In this document: piece by piece, positions 55,262 through 64,000 of the stretch
How positions within the stretch are numbered: the stretch's first letter is position 1
Layout of the letters: each line of letters opens with the position of its first letter
Source: Ichthyophis bannanicus
Lineage: Eukaryota; Chordata; Amphibia; Gymnophiona; Ichthyophiidae
Direction: 5' to 3'
Length of the DNA: 64,000 nucleotides
Assembly: GCA_033557465.1 (NCBI GenBank)
Contig: CM066041.1
Coordinates: 155,905,532-155,969,531 of the forward strand
Notes under the pieces: generated by a model
Databases searched by the model: none
What the model was told of the DNA's origin: nothing
The model's input: the letters and a program-made list of their open reading frames with translations, nothing else
Translations under genes and position numbers: made by a program

Positions 55262-55445
55262 GCTAGAGTAGCAGACTTGGAAGACATAAGAAAGACAGAG
55301 AGGTACATAGACGAGACCTACAGGGATATAGTCCTGAAGTTCCACCTCCAGTCTGGCAGTATCGCTGTTGCCATGGAGGAGAGAGGTCACGTGACAGGAG
55401 AACATCACCTTGGTATGGCAGGAAGTGATCCTGTAACTAGTTTTA
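55262..55445 (+). pseudogene. CR1 family A ORF1, right part
   Basis: Continuation of ORF1 after the hAT insertion. The plus strand reads ARVADLEDIRKTERYIDETY then MEERGHVTGEHHLGMAGSDP, matching MEERAHVTGQHHPGVAGSDP at 38616-38550 on the minus strand. The esterase part is absent after about 55445, so the copy is truncated or rearranged at its 3' side. Confidence 0.75.
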
Positions 55446-55735
55446 GCTGCCTTCTGTCACTTTAAAATCCTGACTGTATACAGGACAAATTGTCACTAGA
55501 AGGAAGACCGAAGCATAAACACCAATGTGGTACCCCTTTTACCTAACCAGGATTTTAAAGTAGCAATTTGTCTTGTATACGGTCTGGATTTAAAGGTATC
55601 TTTACACCTTAATATAGGTCCTCCTCATCACCTATCACTTTTCTATGGTTTTAATTTATGGTTCTCTTTATCATTTATTATTTGTAGTATGTGGTGTATA
55701 TAGCATGCATTAACATGCATTTTATATGTTCATAA
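55446..55735. other. Unassigned AT-rich flank of LTR-like copy 2
   Basis: This contains an inverted pair (ACTGTATACAGGACAAATTG at 55473-55492 and its near complement at 55563-55582). It resembles a Penelope-like tail in composition, but no specific motif supports that. No gene is seen. Confidence 0.25.
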
Positions 55736-57059
55736 TGTGGTACTGAAAGCACTCCTGAACAGATGGAATGGGAAAATAGCGAGCACTTTACCTTTGAAAG
55801 TAAGAGCAAGCCAGGTTCCCATGGCAACAGGAAGCTTTCAGCCAGAACGGAGCTCAGCCATAGCCATGACGGAAGAGCTGAAGGCAGCTCTAATGATTTG
55901 CACCTGAGTAACCAGAGGGGTGTGGCTGCAGGAGGAAGCCGTTTTAAACCGGTTTCAGAGTCAGTCTTACAGAAGGAGAAGAGGAACAAGAAGGAGATCA
56001 GGCACAGCCAGGAGTGGGAGAAGCCACACCGGCAGGAATACAGCCAAGAGAAAGAGAACTCTGGAACAGAAGGCAGAGAGAAGCCTCTGCAATTGTCCAA
56101 GTCACTTCAACAAGGAAGGCACGCAGGAAGGCAGCAACCAGGGAAACCTTGGAACCCAGCTCCAGGCAAGAGGGATACTGGAGGGTCCATTCCCTATACC
56201 TTTAAAGCAAAACCAGAGCCTCTGTGGAAGCTACCCGAGGACAAGGTCAAGCAGTTTGCCTGCACAAGGGGAGAAAGCTCTGAGCACAGACAAGGCATTG
56301 CTAGTAAAGAAGGTACGTCAGAATTACTTCCTAGCCAGAGACTTGTTGAAGATATTGTGCAACAATTGAAAGCTAGTGCTAATAAGTGCCGTGATGGCAC
56401 GGCTGTAAAAGTAACTCCTAACAGAAACACTTTCAGTAAATGGTTTGAAGCTGATATAAAAGCCATAGGGAAGAGCTTACGTAATAACCAATCTCCTACA
56501 CTAGAGAAGGTCACGGCTAATGAGAGAGGAAACTTTTTAGAGCAGCTGCCAAAGGTTATCCAAGGTTTGCAGTGCAAGAGTTCCCCTAAGCAGAGCTGTG
56601 ATGAAGAGAGTGAGGATATGATTATCGACGTAGCCAATATTCCTGAAACACCTGAATGCTATGAAATGGACTGGTCTCTGTGTAACATTGATCACTTAGA
56701 TTTACGTTAAACAAGCTTTGTAGGAGAAGAATACAAAGTTGTTTTGGCTGTTTAAGTTGCTGTGAAGAAACAGTTTTTGTACTTTATTTCTACTTTTCAT
56801 TTGCTCCTGTTTCCTATTATTTTGGAAAGAAACTCTTTGTTTTGTCTAAGCCTGTTGAACCCTTGTGAAAGGAAAAACCCCTAAATAAATTTATCTGTTC
56901 AAAAGACCCTCATGCCACAACACATTTTGTTGAAGAGTGAAACTTAAAAACTACAAGTCCCAGCAACCCTTACTGCTACATAGTAAAAGGACACTTGGAA
57001 ACAAGATTGCGGTCACCCTTGCTATAGAGCCCTCGGCCCTAGGTAGTGGAAGCGTGACA
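55736..57059 (+). mobile_element. LTR-like element with embedded reading frame, copy 2 (1,324 bp)
   Basis: It starts TGTGGTACTG and ends GAAGCGTGACA, flanked by the 4-bp duplication ATAA (55732-55735 and 57060-57063). A poly(A) signal (AATAAA) is at about 56884, 170 bp before the end. The stretch AACTACAAGTCCCAG near 56950 also occurs, in similar form, near the end of copy 3. It has the structure expected of a solo LTR. The frame is described separately. Confidence 0.65.
55763..56710 (+). CDS. Unrecognised charged protein in LTR-like element, copy 2
   Basis: From ATG 55763 the frame encodes 315 residues. It is also open without a stop from the element's first base (TGT at 55736). The protein is rich in Lys, Glu, Ser and Gln with little hydrophobic core. 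Residues about 195-260 contain a possible amphipathic region (RLVEDIVQQLKASANK, then FSKWFEADIKAIGKSL). A short KVIQGLQCK segment leads into an acidic stretch (DEESEDMIIDVANI) and ends PECYEMDWSLCNIDHLDLR. This end resembles copy 1 (EMECSIV) and copy 3 (PMDCTLC). No known domain, signal peptide or membrane segment is seen. The intact frame in a region of decayed elements suggests youth or selection. Confidence 0.5.
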   Translation: MEWENSEHFTFESKSKPGSHGNRKLSARTELSHSHDGRAEGSSNDLHLSNQRGVAAGGSRFKPVSESVLQKEKRNKKEIRHSQEWEKPHRQEYSQEKENSGTEGREKPLQLSKSLQQGRHAGRQQPGKPWNPAPGKRDTGGSIPYTFKAKPEPLWKLPEDKVKQFACTRGESSEHRQGIASKEGTSELLPSQRLVEDIVQQLKASANKCRDGTAVKVTPNRNTFSKWFEADIKAIGKSLRNNQSPTLEKVTANERGNFLEQLPKVIQGLQCKSSPKQSCDEESEDMIIDVANIPETPECYEMDWSLCNIDHLDLR

Positions 57060-57063
57060 ATAA

Positions 57064-57184
57064 TTTATTTTAAATTTGAGACGTAATTTGATGTAACAAT
57101 ATTTTTACACCAGGATACGATCTATATACGATGTGTTCTTGATAAGCGTTTTAACCACATATATATTGTCATGCCCTTGCCCCT
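57064..57184. other. Unassigned AT-rich sequence
   Basis: Right flank of LTR-like copy 2, up to the 3' end of the L2-like element. No feature is seen. Confidence 0.2.
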
Positions 57185-58436
57185 TATTGTTTATTGTTTA
57201 TTTCATATTTACTATACCGCCTCCCATAACATCGAGGCGGTTTACAAATAAAAACAATGGTTAAAAAGAAAAGAAATTACAATAATTGATAGCAAAGAAG
57301 AAAGTAAAGGCAGAAGAAATACAGACAGCAAACAGTAAGAAGTCTTCAGGGGGGGAAAGCTAATGAAAAAAGATGAGTTTTGAGAAGGGAGCGGAATTTG
57401 GGATAGGATTCTTCTGTTCGGAGGTAGGTAGGGAGGGAATTCCAAAGAGAGGGTCCTAAATAGTAAAATGCCGATTTTCTGGTGGATTGCAAATGAGCTT
57501 TGGAAGGTGCTGGAAGGTGAAGACGGTTAATGTGGATAGACCGAAGACTGCGGGAGGGGTTATGGTAAGTTAATAGATCCGAAAGGTAAGCAGGAGTTGA
57601 GTGATAAATGGCTTTGTGAGTTAGAGTGAGAAATTTGAATGATATCCGGTAGTCTAATGGCAACCAGTGGAGGTGATAAAGCAGAGGGGTGACATGGTCA
57701 CGTGGGGAAGCGTGGAGAATCATGCGAGCAGCTGTGTTTTGGATCAATTGAAGACGGTGTTTTTGGGATTGAGGGAGACCGGCAAAAATAGTATTACAAA
57801 AGTCTAATCTAGTGATAACCAAGGAAAGGAGAAGAGTAGTGAGGGCCTGAGTGGACAGAAAGGGACGAACAGCCCGAATTTGCCGAAGACATAAGAAAGA
57901 GCACCGAGAAACATGAGAGATATGATCGTGAAAACTGAGAGCGCTATCAAGAAACACCCCAAGGTAGCGAAGCTTAGGTACTACAGTGATGGTGGAACCT
58001 GCAAGGGATGGAGCAAGAGACGGGGCAGGAGAGGTGTGTGGGAACCAGATTGCAGCAGTCTTACTAACATTGAGCACCAGACAGTTAGAGGGAAAGCCAA
58101 GAGGAAATAATGGACAAACAATTTTCTAGAGGTGATATATCGGGGTGGGATGAAGAAGTATGATGCAACAGAAAAATATCGTCTGCATAGAAATAGCTAG
58201 AAATCCCGGCTTGTTGAATGGTTAGTGCCAGAGGGGCAAGGAAAATGTTAAACAGTAAAGGAGCCAAAATGGAACCCTGAGGGACACCACATGGGAGTGG
58301 AAATTGGTTGGAAAGTGAGCAGGAGGAGGAGACAGTGAAAGACCGGTGACAGAGAAACGAGTGAAACCAGTGATAGACTGATCCACGAATACCCGCATCC
58401 CGTAGACGAGAGAGAAGGAGAGCGTGATCCACCTTG
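57185..58436 (-). mobile_element. L2-like LINE 3' half
   Basis: The 3' tail contains TACTATACCGCCTCCC and GAGGCGGTTTACA. The minus strand then encodes the RT: YLGVFLDSALSFHDHISHV, ITRLDFCNTIFAGLP, RDHVTPLLYHLHWLPLDYR, and, in a second frame, VDHALLLSRLRDAGIRG, GVPQGSILAPLLFNIF and a YADDIF box. One frame change lies near 58090. It is 5'-truncated near 58436, directly against LTR-like copy 3. Confidence 0.82.
57346..58432 (-). pseudogene. L2-like reverse transcriptase, frameshifted
   Basis: Two overlapping open stretches cover the domain. Stretch 58432-58085 carries GVPQGSILAPLLF and the catalytic YADD box, followed by the linker ISSWLSL. Stretch 58077-57346 carries the C-terminal region with the HVTPLLYHLHWLPL block and SLWNSLPTYLR. 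The gap near 58080 is a frame change or stop. Fingers and endonuclease are missing. Confidence 0.82.
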
Positions 58437-59764
58437 CCCCTGGCCTCTGGCTTAGAGAGGCGAGGTAACAGAGAACTTCTCTTGATGAGCTCAAATAAAC
58501 TAGCTTTTCCTCAGGTGGATTCTGGGACATGTAGTTTGGCTCTTAAGAAGAAGTGTAGTCATGGTCCGATGTTAAGGCAAATGGCAGAATTTATTTTAAA
58601 GTAAAGGTTCAAGTAAACTGTACACAGGAATTTTTGTCCATTCAGGATTGTTTGCAACAGAGTATTTAGATCAGTATAACTGCTTCACAGTCTTTTAAAC
58701 ACATGCAGCTGGTTAACAACGTTGCTCAGTCTTAGAGAAACAGCTCTGCTCAGCAAGGTAAAAATACTTCTTTTTAACCTTGTGTTTGTGAAGCACTTAA
58801 CAACAAAAGAATAACTCAGTTCCTCTGGAACAACCTCTTCTTTTCCTTCTTCCTTTCAGGATAGGTTTTAAACTCAAAATAAGAAAACAAGTAACAAACA
58901 TTCACAAGCTTTCTCTTCAGCGTGACTCAGCACTTTGCCTGAGAAATGCAAACAGGTGGAGTTTTCTTCAAACCCAATTCCTGGCTCAATTCCAGTTACC
59001 TGCTTCTAAGAGACTTTCTCATTCAATGCTAGCCTTTAGCATAATGATTACATGCTTGTAGCTTGGCACAGGGTACAGTCCATGGGGATATCTAGATCTT
59101 GCAATTCCTCCCCTGCCAACTCAGTCTGCATATCCTCTGGTGTTGTTAGGGTAGTGTCCTGTTCTGAGCTTTGGACACAGTGCTCAGAATACAGCCTCCC
59201 TGGGGGTTCTAATGTCTCTCCTGAGCTTAACCCTCCCCGATAAAGACAGTCAGTACCTGAAGCACTGGGCAGTTCTCCATGGTTGTGCTCACTACGGTTC
59301 CTTGTCTCCTTCCAGCCTCTCTGGAACAGCTCTCTGTATTCCTCTCTGGGTTCTCTCCTGGAGATCTGCAGGTGCTCCTGATTCCACCCCTGAATCCTCT
59401 GAGTCTTCTGAACCTCCTGAGACCTCTGCCTTCCCAGAGCTTCTTCCTTCCTTGGAGCTTCCTCTCTTCTCTGAGCTTCTCCTATCCTCTGCGCTTCCCC
59501 TTTCCTCTGCTTTAGCAGGGGTTTATATTTACCTCTCCAGGGCTCCAGCCCTTCCTCCACTCCTCCCAGGTGATTATAATCACCTCTCAAGCCTGCAGTT
59601 ATGTCATAGGAGTTAGGGTGTGGCTGCCTGAACTTTCTCTCCCTCAGGTTTCTTTCTTTATGAGGGGCCTGAAATCCATGCCCTGCAGGGATTTCTCCTT
59701 TCTCTGAGTTAAAGTCATTGGCCTTTTCTATACTCATAGGCTCAAAACAGGCTTCCTTGTCACA
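58437..59764 (-). mobile_element. LTR-like element with embedded reading frame, copy 3 (~1.33 kb)
   Basis: On the minus strand it starts TGTGACAAGG at 59764, the same type of start as copies 1 and 2. A poly(A) signal (AAATAAATTC) lies near 58589, and ACTACATGTCCCAGAATCC near 58539 parallels copy 2. The left end is uncertain because it abuts the L2-like LINE at 58436. No matching 4-bp duplication was found. The length is close to that of copy 2. Confidence 0.5.
59048..59737 (-). CDS. Unrecognised charged protein in LTR-like element, copy 3
   Basis: ATG at 59737; the same frame is open from 59764, the element's first base. The protein has about 230 residues and is rich in Glu, Arg and Gln, with a low-complexity segment (EAQRREEAPRKEEALG) and a Ser/Thr/Glu region. 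Its end is acidic, LAGEELQDLDIPMDCTLCQATSM, with the same Met-acidic-Cys-Ser/Thr pattern as copies 1 and 2. It has no recognised domain. Low complexity could produce long open frames by chance, but the shared end and shared phase argue otherwise. Confidence 0.42.
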   Translation of the reverse strand: MSIEKANDFNSEKGEIPAGHGFQAPHKERNLRERKFRQPHPNSYDITAGLRGDYNHLGGVEEGLEPWRGKYKPLLKQRKGEAQRIGEAQRREEAPRKEEALGRQRSQEVQKTQRIQGWNQEHLQISRREPREEYRELFQRGWKETRNRSEHNHGELPSASGTDCLYRGGLSSGETLEPPGRLYSEHCVQSSEQDTTLTTPEDMQTELAGEELQDLDIPMDCTLCQATSM

Positions 59765-60479
59765 ATATATATAGTTCACATGGATACCTGAATGTGTCAG
59801 CCTTACAAATTTTTAATGTATTTACACACGTTTTAATGTAATTTTTAACTTTGTATGTTGTTGATTGCATGTTTGCACTTTTATCTTTTATTTTATTTGC
59901 ATTTTATCCTTGGTTTTAACCTTTAAAGAGTATTTATATGCATGTATTGTTTTATTTATTATTTATATGGTGTAATTTGCATATTATGGTATGTTTTCAT
60001 TTTTATACTATATTTTTTGAGGCTTTTGTCTACCCATATCCCCCTGAAGAAGGCCGGTGGCCGAAACACGTTGGGGGTCAATAAAAGAAGGGTTATCAAT
60101 ACCTGAAAATCCGCCAGTCTTTGGTACCAGCTCTGTTTTGTCACTCCTCCTTTACTCCAGCCTTCTTGGATGAGAGGCCAAAAACCCCTATGCATCTACA
60201 AATACCACACTTCCGTTTACCACTATCAGTGTAACTCACCCTTAGCACTAAAATTTCATAAATCTTTTTACCCTGAGGGGTCTGTCTCCAAGTAGGAAAT
60301 AATTTTCCCTTCTCTGAAATGCAGGCCAAAACAGTTAAAATGCCAAAGCTCCCTCTTCCATAGTTAGGACAGGATGCAGAATCTCCACTATTCAGCATGG
60401 GCATACCTGGAATATAGATCTCCCCAGTGCAAGGAAGGGATGGGATTTGGGCTTTAGCTCGTGTCTTTTTCAGGGGTAA
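59765..60479 (+). mobile_element. Penelope-like tail with hammerhead-type motif
   Basis: AT-rich sequence leads to a conserved tail that includes a hammerhead-like core at 60044-60079, then AATAAAAGAAGGG. The downstream part (60080-60400) has no coding I recognise. Confidence 0.4.
60044..60079 (+). ncRNA. Hammerhead-ribozyme-like core
   Basis: The order is CTGAAGA (60044-60050, matching CUGANGA), stem II GGCC-GGT-GGCC, GAAA at 60063-60066, and then CACGTTGGGGGTC. The final GTC is a canonical cleavage triplet (60077-60079). Stem III would be very short, as in other retroelement hammerheads. Activity is not shown. Confidence 0.5.
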
Positions 60480-60665
60480 CTCAAGATGAGTTACATTCAG
60501 GTAGAGCAGGTATCTTTCCTTTCCCTGAAGGACTTACAATCTAAGTTTAGACCTGAGATAATGGAGGGTAAAGTGATTTGTCCCAATTCATAAGGGGCTG
60601 CAGTAGGATTCAAAACAAACTTCCTTGGTTCTTAGTCCACTGCTCTAGCCATTAGGCTACCTTCT
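60480..60665 (+). repeat. Second copy of the 17770-type repeat
   Basis: Shared phrases with 17770-18361 include GACTTACAATCTAAGTTTAG versus GGCTTACAATGTAAGTTTG, and the end CTCTAGCCATTAGGCTACC versus CCCTAACCACAAGGCTAATCC. This copy lacks the hAT MITE. Confidence 0.55.
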
Positions 60666-61104
60666 CCCTTGGTAGCAGCAGCTCTTGGTCAGTCACTTCA
60701 CCTCCCAATAGCTGCTCTTGGCCGTGTTTTCCTTTTTCTTTTAAAGTTTTCTTTTTCCTCCAAGTTATGCCTTCACTGGGTGTCTGTTGTGTGCAAGTTG
60801 CAGCTTAGTTGCTTAAATGCAGAACGAGCGTCCTTTCTTGCACTGGGTCCCAAGCTCCTAGGTTCAATCAGCCTTTCCTCACTGCTTTCTCCTGGGGCTC
60901 TAAGAAACTCAATAGTCCTTGTCCACCATGAAGTCAGCAACTTCAGTCCTGGACCCTGCCTCAAACTTGGCTAATTAAGGAGCAGAAAGAACATTTCACC
61001 CCTTCATTTAAACCATGCATTGCAATAGTCTGGTTCACAGAGTTCTCTACCCTGCCTAGATTCAGGCAATTGTCCATTTCATGTTGAAAAATTCATAGGC
61101 CAAT
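60666..61104. other. Unassigned sequence
   Basis: No recognisable coding or repeat was identified in this stretch. Confidence 0.25.
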
Positions 61105-61683
61105 GCTCCCAATACTTTTAATTATCAGTTTATCTCAAATTGACTTTTCGTATCTAAAGTCACAGAAAAGATCATAGCTTCTGAACTCTCTGACTACTTA
61201 GAAAAACACAATGTACTACATCTCAGACAAACTGCTTTCCAGTCACACCATAGTACTGAAACAACTCTAGCAGGAATCATAAATCATGTTAAGAATTATC
61301 TTCGTTCAGGAAAAAATGTTCTTCTCATTTCCCTTGACCTTTCTGATGCTTTGGATTTAATAGACCATAGCATTTTATTGCAAAGGCCTTCTGTCCTGGG
61401 GTTGGAGGGGGCAGTATTTGACTAATCTCTCTCATTTCTGATTGATCATTCTTTCTCTGCCCCCTCATTTCCTTCCCTGTGGGTATCCCAAGGCTCGATT
61501 CTTTCTCCCATTCTATTCAGTAGCAACTTTAGGCTTTACACTCTTTTCCTATGCTGACCATATTCATCTGAGAGCACTAATGCTCTAGCTGACATTATTC
61601 ACAAGCTGACTTTGATTAAAGATTGGCTGGGTAATAATAGCCTCAGATTAAATCCTGGAAAGTATGAAATTCTCATTTTTTCT

Positions 61684-62812
61684 TAAGAACATAAGAACAT
61701 AAGATATGCCATACTGGGTCAGACCAAGGTCCATCAAGCCCAGTATCCTGTTTCCAACAGTGGCCAATCTAGGTCATACGTACCTAGCAGTTTCCCCAAA
61801 AGACACAGGTTCCGCAATGCTTGTACTGGGTCAAGCATTGATATCCTGGGTCCCTCCTTAATAATGGTGTATGGACCTTTCCTCCAGGAACTTGTCCAAA
61901 CCTTTTTTAAACCCAGCTACACTAACAGCCTTTACCACATCCTCCGGTAACAAATTCCAGAGTTTGATTACACGTTGAGTGAAGAAATATTTTCTTTTAT
62001 TAGTTTTAAATAGTTTACCCTGTAGCTTCATTGCATGTCCACTAGTCTTTCTATATTCTGATAACGTAAACAATCGATCTACGTTTACCCGTTCCACACT
62101 GTTCATTAATTTATAGACTTCTATCATATCTCCCCTCAGCCGTCTCTTTTCAAGGTTAAAGAGCCCTAACCTTTTTAGCCTTTCTTCATAGGAGTATCCT
62201 TCCATCCCTTTACCATTTAACACTTATTAAAAGAGGGCTGCTACACAGTACCCTGTCCTGTGCTGCTGAGGTAAGCTATATTCTTATTTGATTTTAAATT
62301 TTAAATTATAGCTCTTTGCTGCTGCTAGGTTCTAGCTTATTATGAAATTTAAACTACAAGCTCTCTGCTGGGTTCTAAATTTAACCAGAAAGCTCTCTTC
62401 TATGTTTTAAATTTAAACTAAAATGCTGATGCTTGGCCCTGAGTGACTATTAAATTTAAACTACAAGCTCTCTGCTGGGTTCCAAATTAAACCAGAAAGC
62501 TCTCTTCTGTGTTTTAAATTTAAACTAAAAGTACTTTGCTGATACTAGGCCCTGAGTGACTATTAATTTAAACTACAAGCTCTCTGCTGGGTATGATATG
62601 TAACTAGAAAGTTGTCTTCTGTGTTTTAAATTTAAACTTAAACTGCTGCTACTAGGCCCTGACTGATTTAACAAAAAATAATGGGTTCACAGATTAATTA
62701 GCTTTAATACAAAGAATTCCTTACAGAAAATTCCCAGAAGTATATACTCACAATTTGCTGATCTCTCTCCAGAAGTAACAGTCCCCTTTTGTAGTCCTGC
62801 AAGACTTGTACA
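61684..62812 (-). mobile_element. CR1 family A copy with large internal deletion
   Basis: The 3' end at 61684 carries AAGAACATAAGAACATAAG. Positions 61858-62215 encode the last ~120 ORF2 residues ([21 protein letters not shown], then [21 protein letters not shown]) in an open frame. At about 62216 the sequence jumps directly to the CR1 5' UTR (62222-62812), including the tandem repeat array and the 5' terminal GGGGACTGTTACTTCTGGAG. ORF1 and most of ORF2 are missing, yet both ends are present. Confidence 0.82.
62280..62660 (-). repeat. Tandem array of the CR1 5' UTR (third copy)
   Basis: Imperfect units of about 55-65 bp, built from CTCTCTGCTGGGTTCTAAAT, TTTTAAATTTAAACTA and AGGCCCTGAGTGACTATTAA, repeat around three times as a higher-order block. 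The same block type is at 39400-39680 and 52166-52430. Confidence 0.75.
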
Positions 62813-63330
62813 GGTACCTTGTCACTACCAGGAAAGCTAACTGCCCATGATACTGAGATCCCCTTGAAATCCTCCATCAAGATATTAGGGGTATTTGTTG
62901 ATAGTGATCTGAATTTCAGCAGCATATTTCCCTGGTAATAAGATGTTCTTCCTTCTCCTCTAAATCTGTTTGTCCATTTATAAATGTTTCAGTCACTCGT
63001 ATACTGATCCATGCTTTTGTTACCAGAAAGTTAGATGACTGCAATGCTCTTCTGCAAGATCTTAAATCATCCACAGAATGTAGGCTACAAATAAAACAAA
63101 CACAGCAACAAAAACTGATTTTAAGGGCTAAGCAGTATGGCCACATCACACCCCTCTTTAAAGAAGAACATTAGCGGCCTATTAAATTTCTTTCATTGAC
63201 CCAAATGATTTATTAGTCAGGATTCTGTGGCTCTGGAATACAAGCTCTCTCCCTGAAAGCTCTTAAAGGAGGCTTTTTATCGTTTTTAATTGCTAAATAT
63301 TTCTGCTACATTGTCTAGTGAATTGTAACT

Positions 63331-64000
63331 GTACTGCAAAAAGGTTATTATTGTGTTCTTAGGCAAAGCTTTTTTTCTGCTGATAGTTGTTTTTCTTCTA
63401 GCCTTCAGCTTCAAAGAGGAAGGCAAGCTTTTTGAAGTTACTGCCCTTCTCAGGTGTTAGATCCCTCCTTTCCCACCCCAGCTCCTACCCACCCCATGTA
63501 AAAAATCTTCCTGTATATGGCAACTTACCAATTAGCTTGTTAGCAAAGATAGCAGATTCATTTGGTAGGGAAAATCTAGGAAGTAAACCATTCCACATTT
63601 GGATATCTACTAAAAGTAAAAATCACTCAAATAAATAAATAAATACATTTGATATCCTTTTAGAAGCTTTCTTTAGGTAATTTTACAAAGGGAATGCATT
63701 AAATGATATATCTCAGTTGTATAATATCAGAATTTAGTAGTGCAAAATAAAAGCTGTTTAGCAAGCTAGCAGCACTACACATAGCTACATAGAAAAGAGC
63801 TGTTAAAACACACATAAAAAGGCTAGCTGCTTTTTCTCTAAGGGAAAGCTAGGGACTTTGGTAGGTCATTCTCATTTCCTTCAACATGTACCACAACTCC
63901 AACAACTGAACTATGACTGTGAAGCATCATGTTGCCAAAACTGTTGCTTCTGCCACTGTCCAGTACTAGGACTAAGGCTGATAAAATCCATTCAAAAGCA
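63331..64000. other. Unassigned sequence at the right edge
   Basis: AT-rich, with a short AAATAAATAAATAAATA run near 63630. No gene or element was identified. A TTTTGAAGTTACTGCCCTTC stretch and neighbouring sequence do not match anything I recognise. Confidence 0.25.

Larger units (their letters stand above)
61105..63330 (+). mobile_element. L2-like LINE split by a CR1
   Basis: The left part (61105-61683) encodes RT segments: SKVTEKIIASELSDYLEKHN, TAFQSHHSTETTL, LISLDLSDALDLIDHSIL, VSQGSILSPILFS and, after frameshifts, KDWLGNNSLRLNPGK. The right part (62815-63330) continues with LVTRKLDDCNALLQDL and RAKQYGHITPLFKE. The CR1 at 61684-62812 sits between. Multiple frameshifts make it non-functional. 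Confidence 0.75.

Overview
The window looks like nuclear DNA from a vertebrate with a large, repeat-rich genome. The repertoire of mobile elements (DIRS-type tyrosine-recombinase retrotransposons, Penelope-like elements, CR1, L2 and RTE LINEs, a LINE with a restriction-like endonuclease, hAT and piggyBac elements) fits an amphibian, most likely a caecilian. That placement is inference. There is no bacterial-style gene organisation, and I recognised no CRISPR array, rRNA or tRNA.

The only host gene I can support is at the left edge: the first coding exon of proline dehydrogenase (PRODH) on the minus strand (359-670), with a CpG-rich promoter-like region to its right and intron 1 running off the left edge. 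From about 1.1 kb to 64 kb the sequence is almost entirely transposon-derived, organised as nested insertions.

Layout. (A) 1.1-9.1 kb: a CR1 tail split by a 7.0-kb DIRS element, which is itself split by a Penelope-like element with a 14-bp target duplication. (B) 9.1-19.9 kb: purine- or pyrimidine-rich hAT-like sequence, a CR1 (family B) with one nonsense codon in ORF2, and a 349-bp hAT MITE. (C) 19.9-25.7 kb: a decayed unclassified cysteine-motif protein of transposon type, split by an internally deleted DIRS element that carries a 1,053-bp inverted repeat with no mismatch seen. (D) 25.7-34 kb: pyrimidine-rich sequence with a minisatellite, a fold-back of LINE tails, and a GC-rich hairpin element. 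(E) 34-40 kb: a CR1 fragment, then a CR1 (family A) running from 5' UTR to 3' tail. (F) 40.4-47.1 kb: an RTE LINE split by a hAT MITE, an LTR-like element and a CR1. (G) 47-51 kb: fragments of the restriction-endonuclease LINE and a Penelope-like tail. (H) 51.2-55.5 kb: the 5' half of another family A CR1, carrying a piggyBac element and a 2.1-kb hAT element. (I) 55.7-64 kb: two more LTR-like elements, L2 fragments and an internally deleted CR1.

The most unusual signal is a set of three LTR-like elements (41795-43434, 55736-57059, about 58437-59764). Each carries an uninterrupted reading frame of 238-353 codons that is open from the first base of the element in the same phase in all three. 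The predicted proteins are highly charged and share an acidic C-terminus ending in a short Met-acidic-Cys/Trp-Ser/Thr motif. I do not recognise this protein family.
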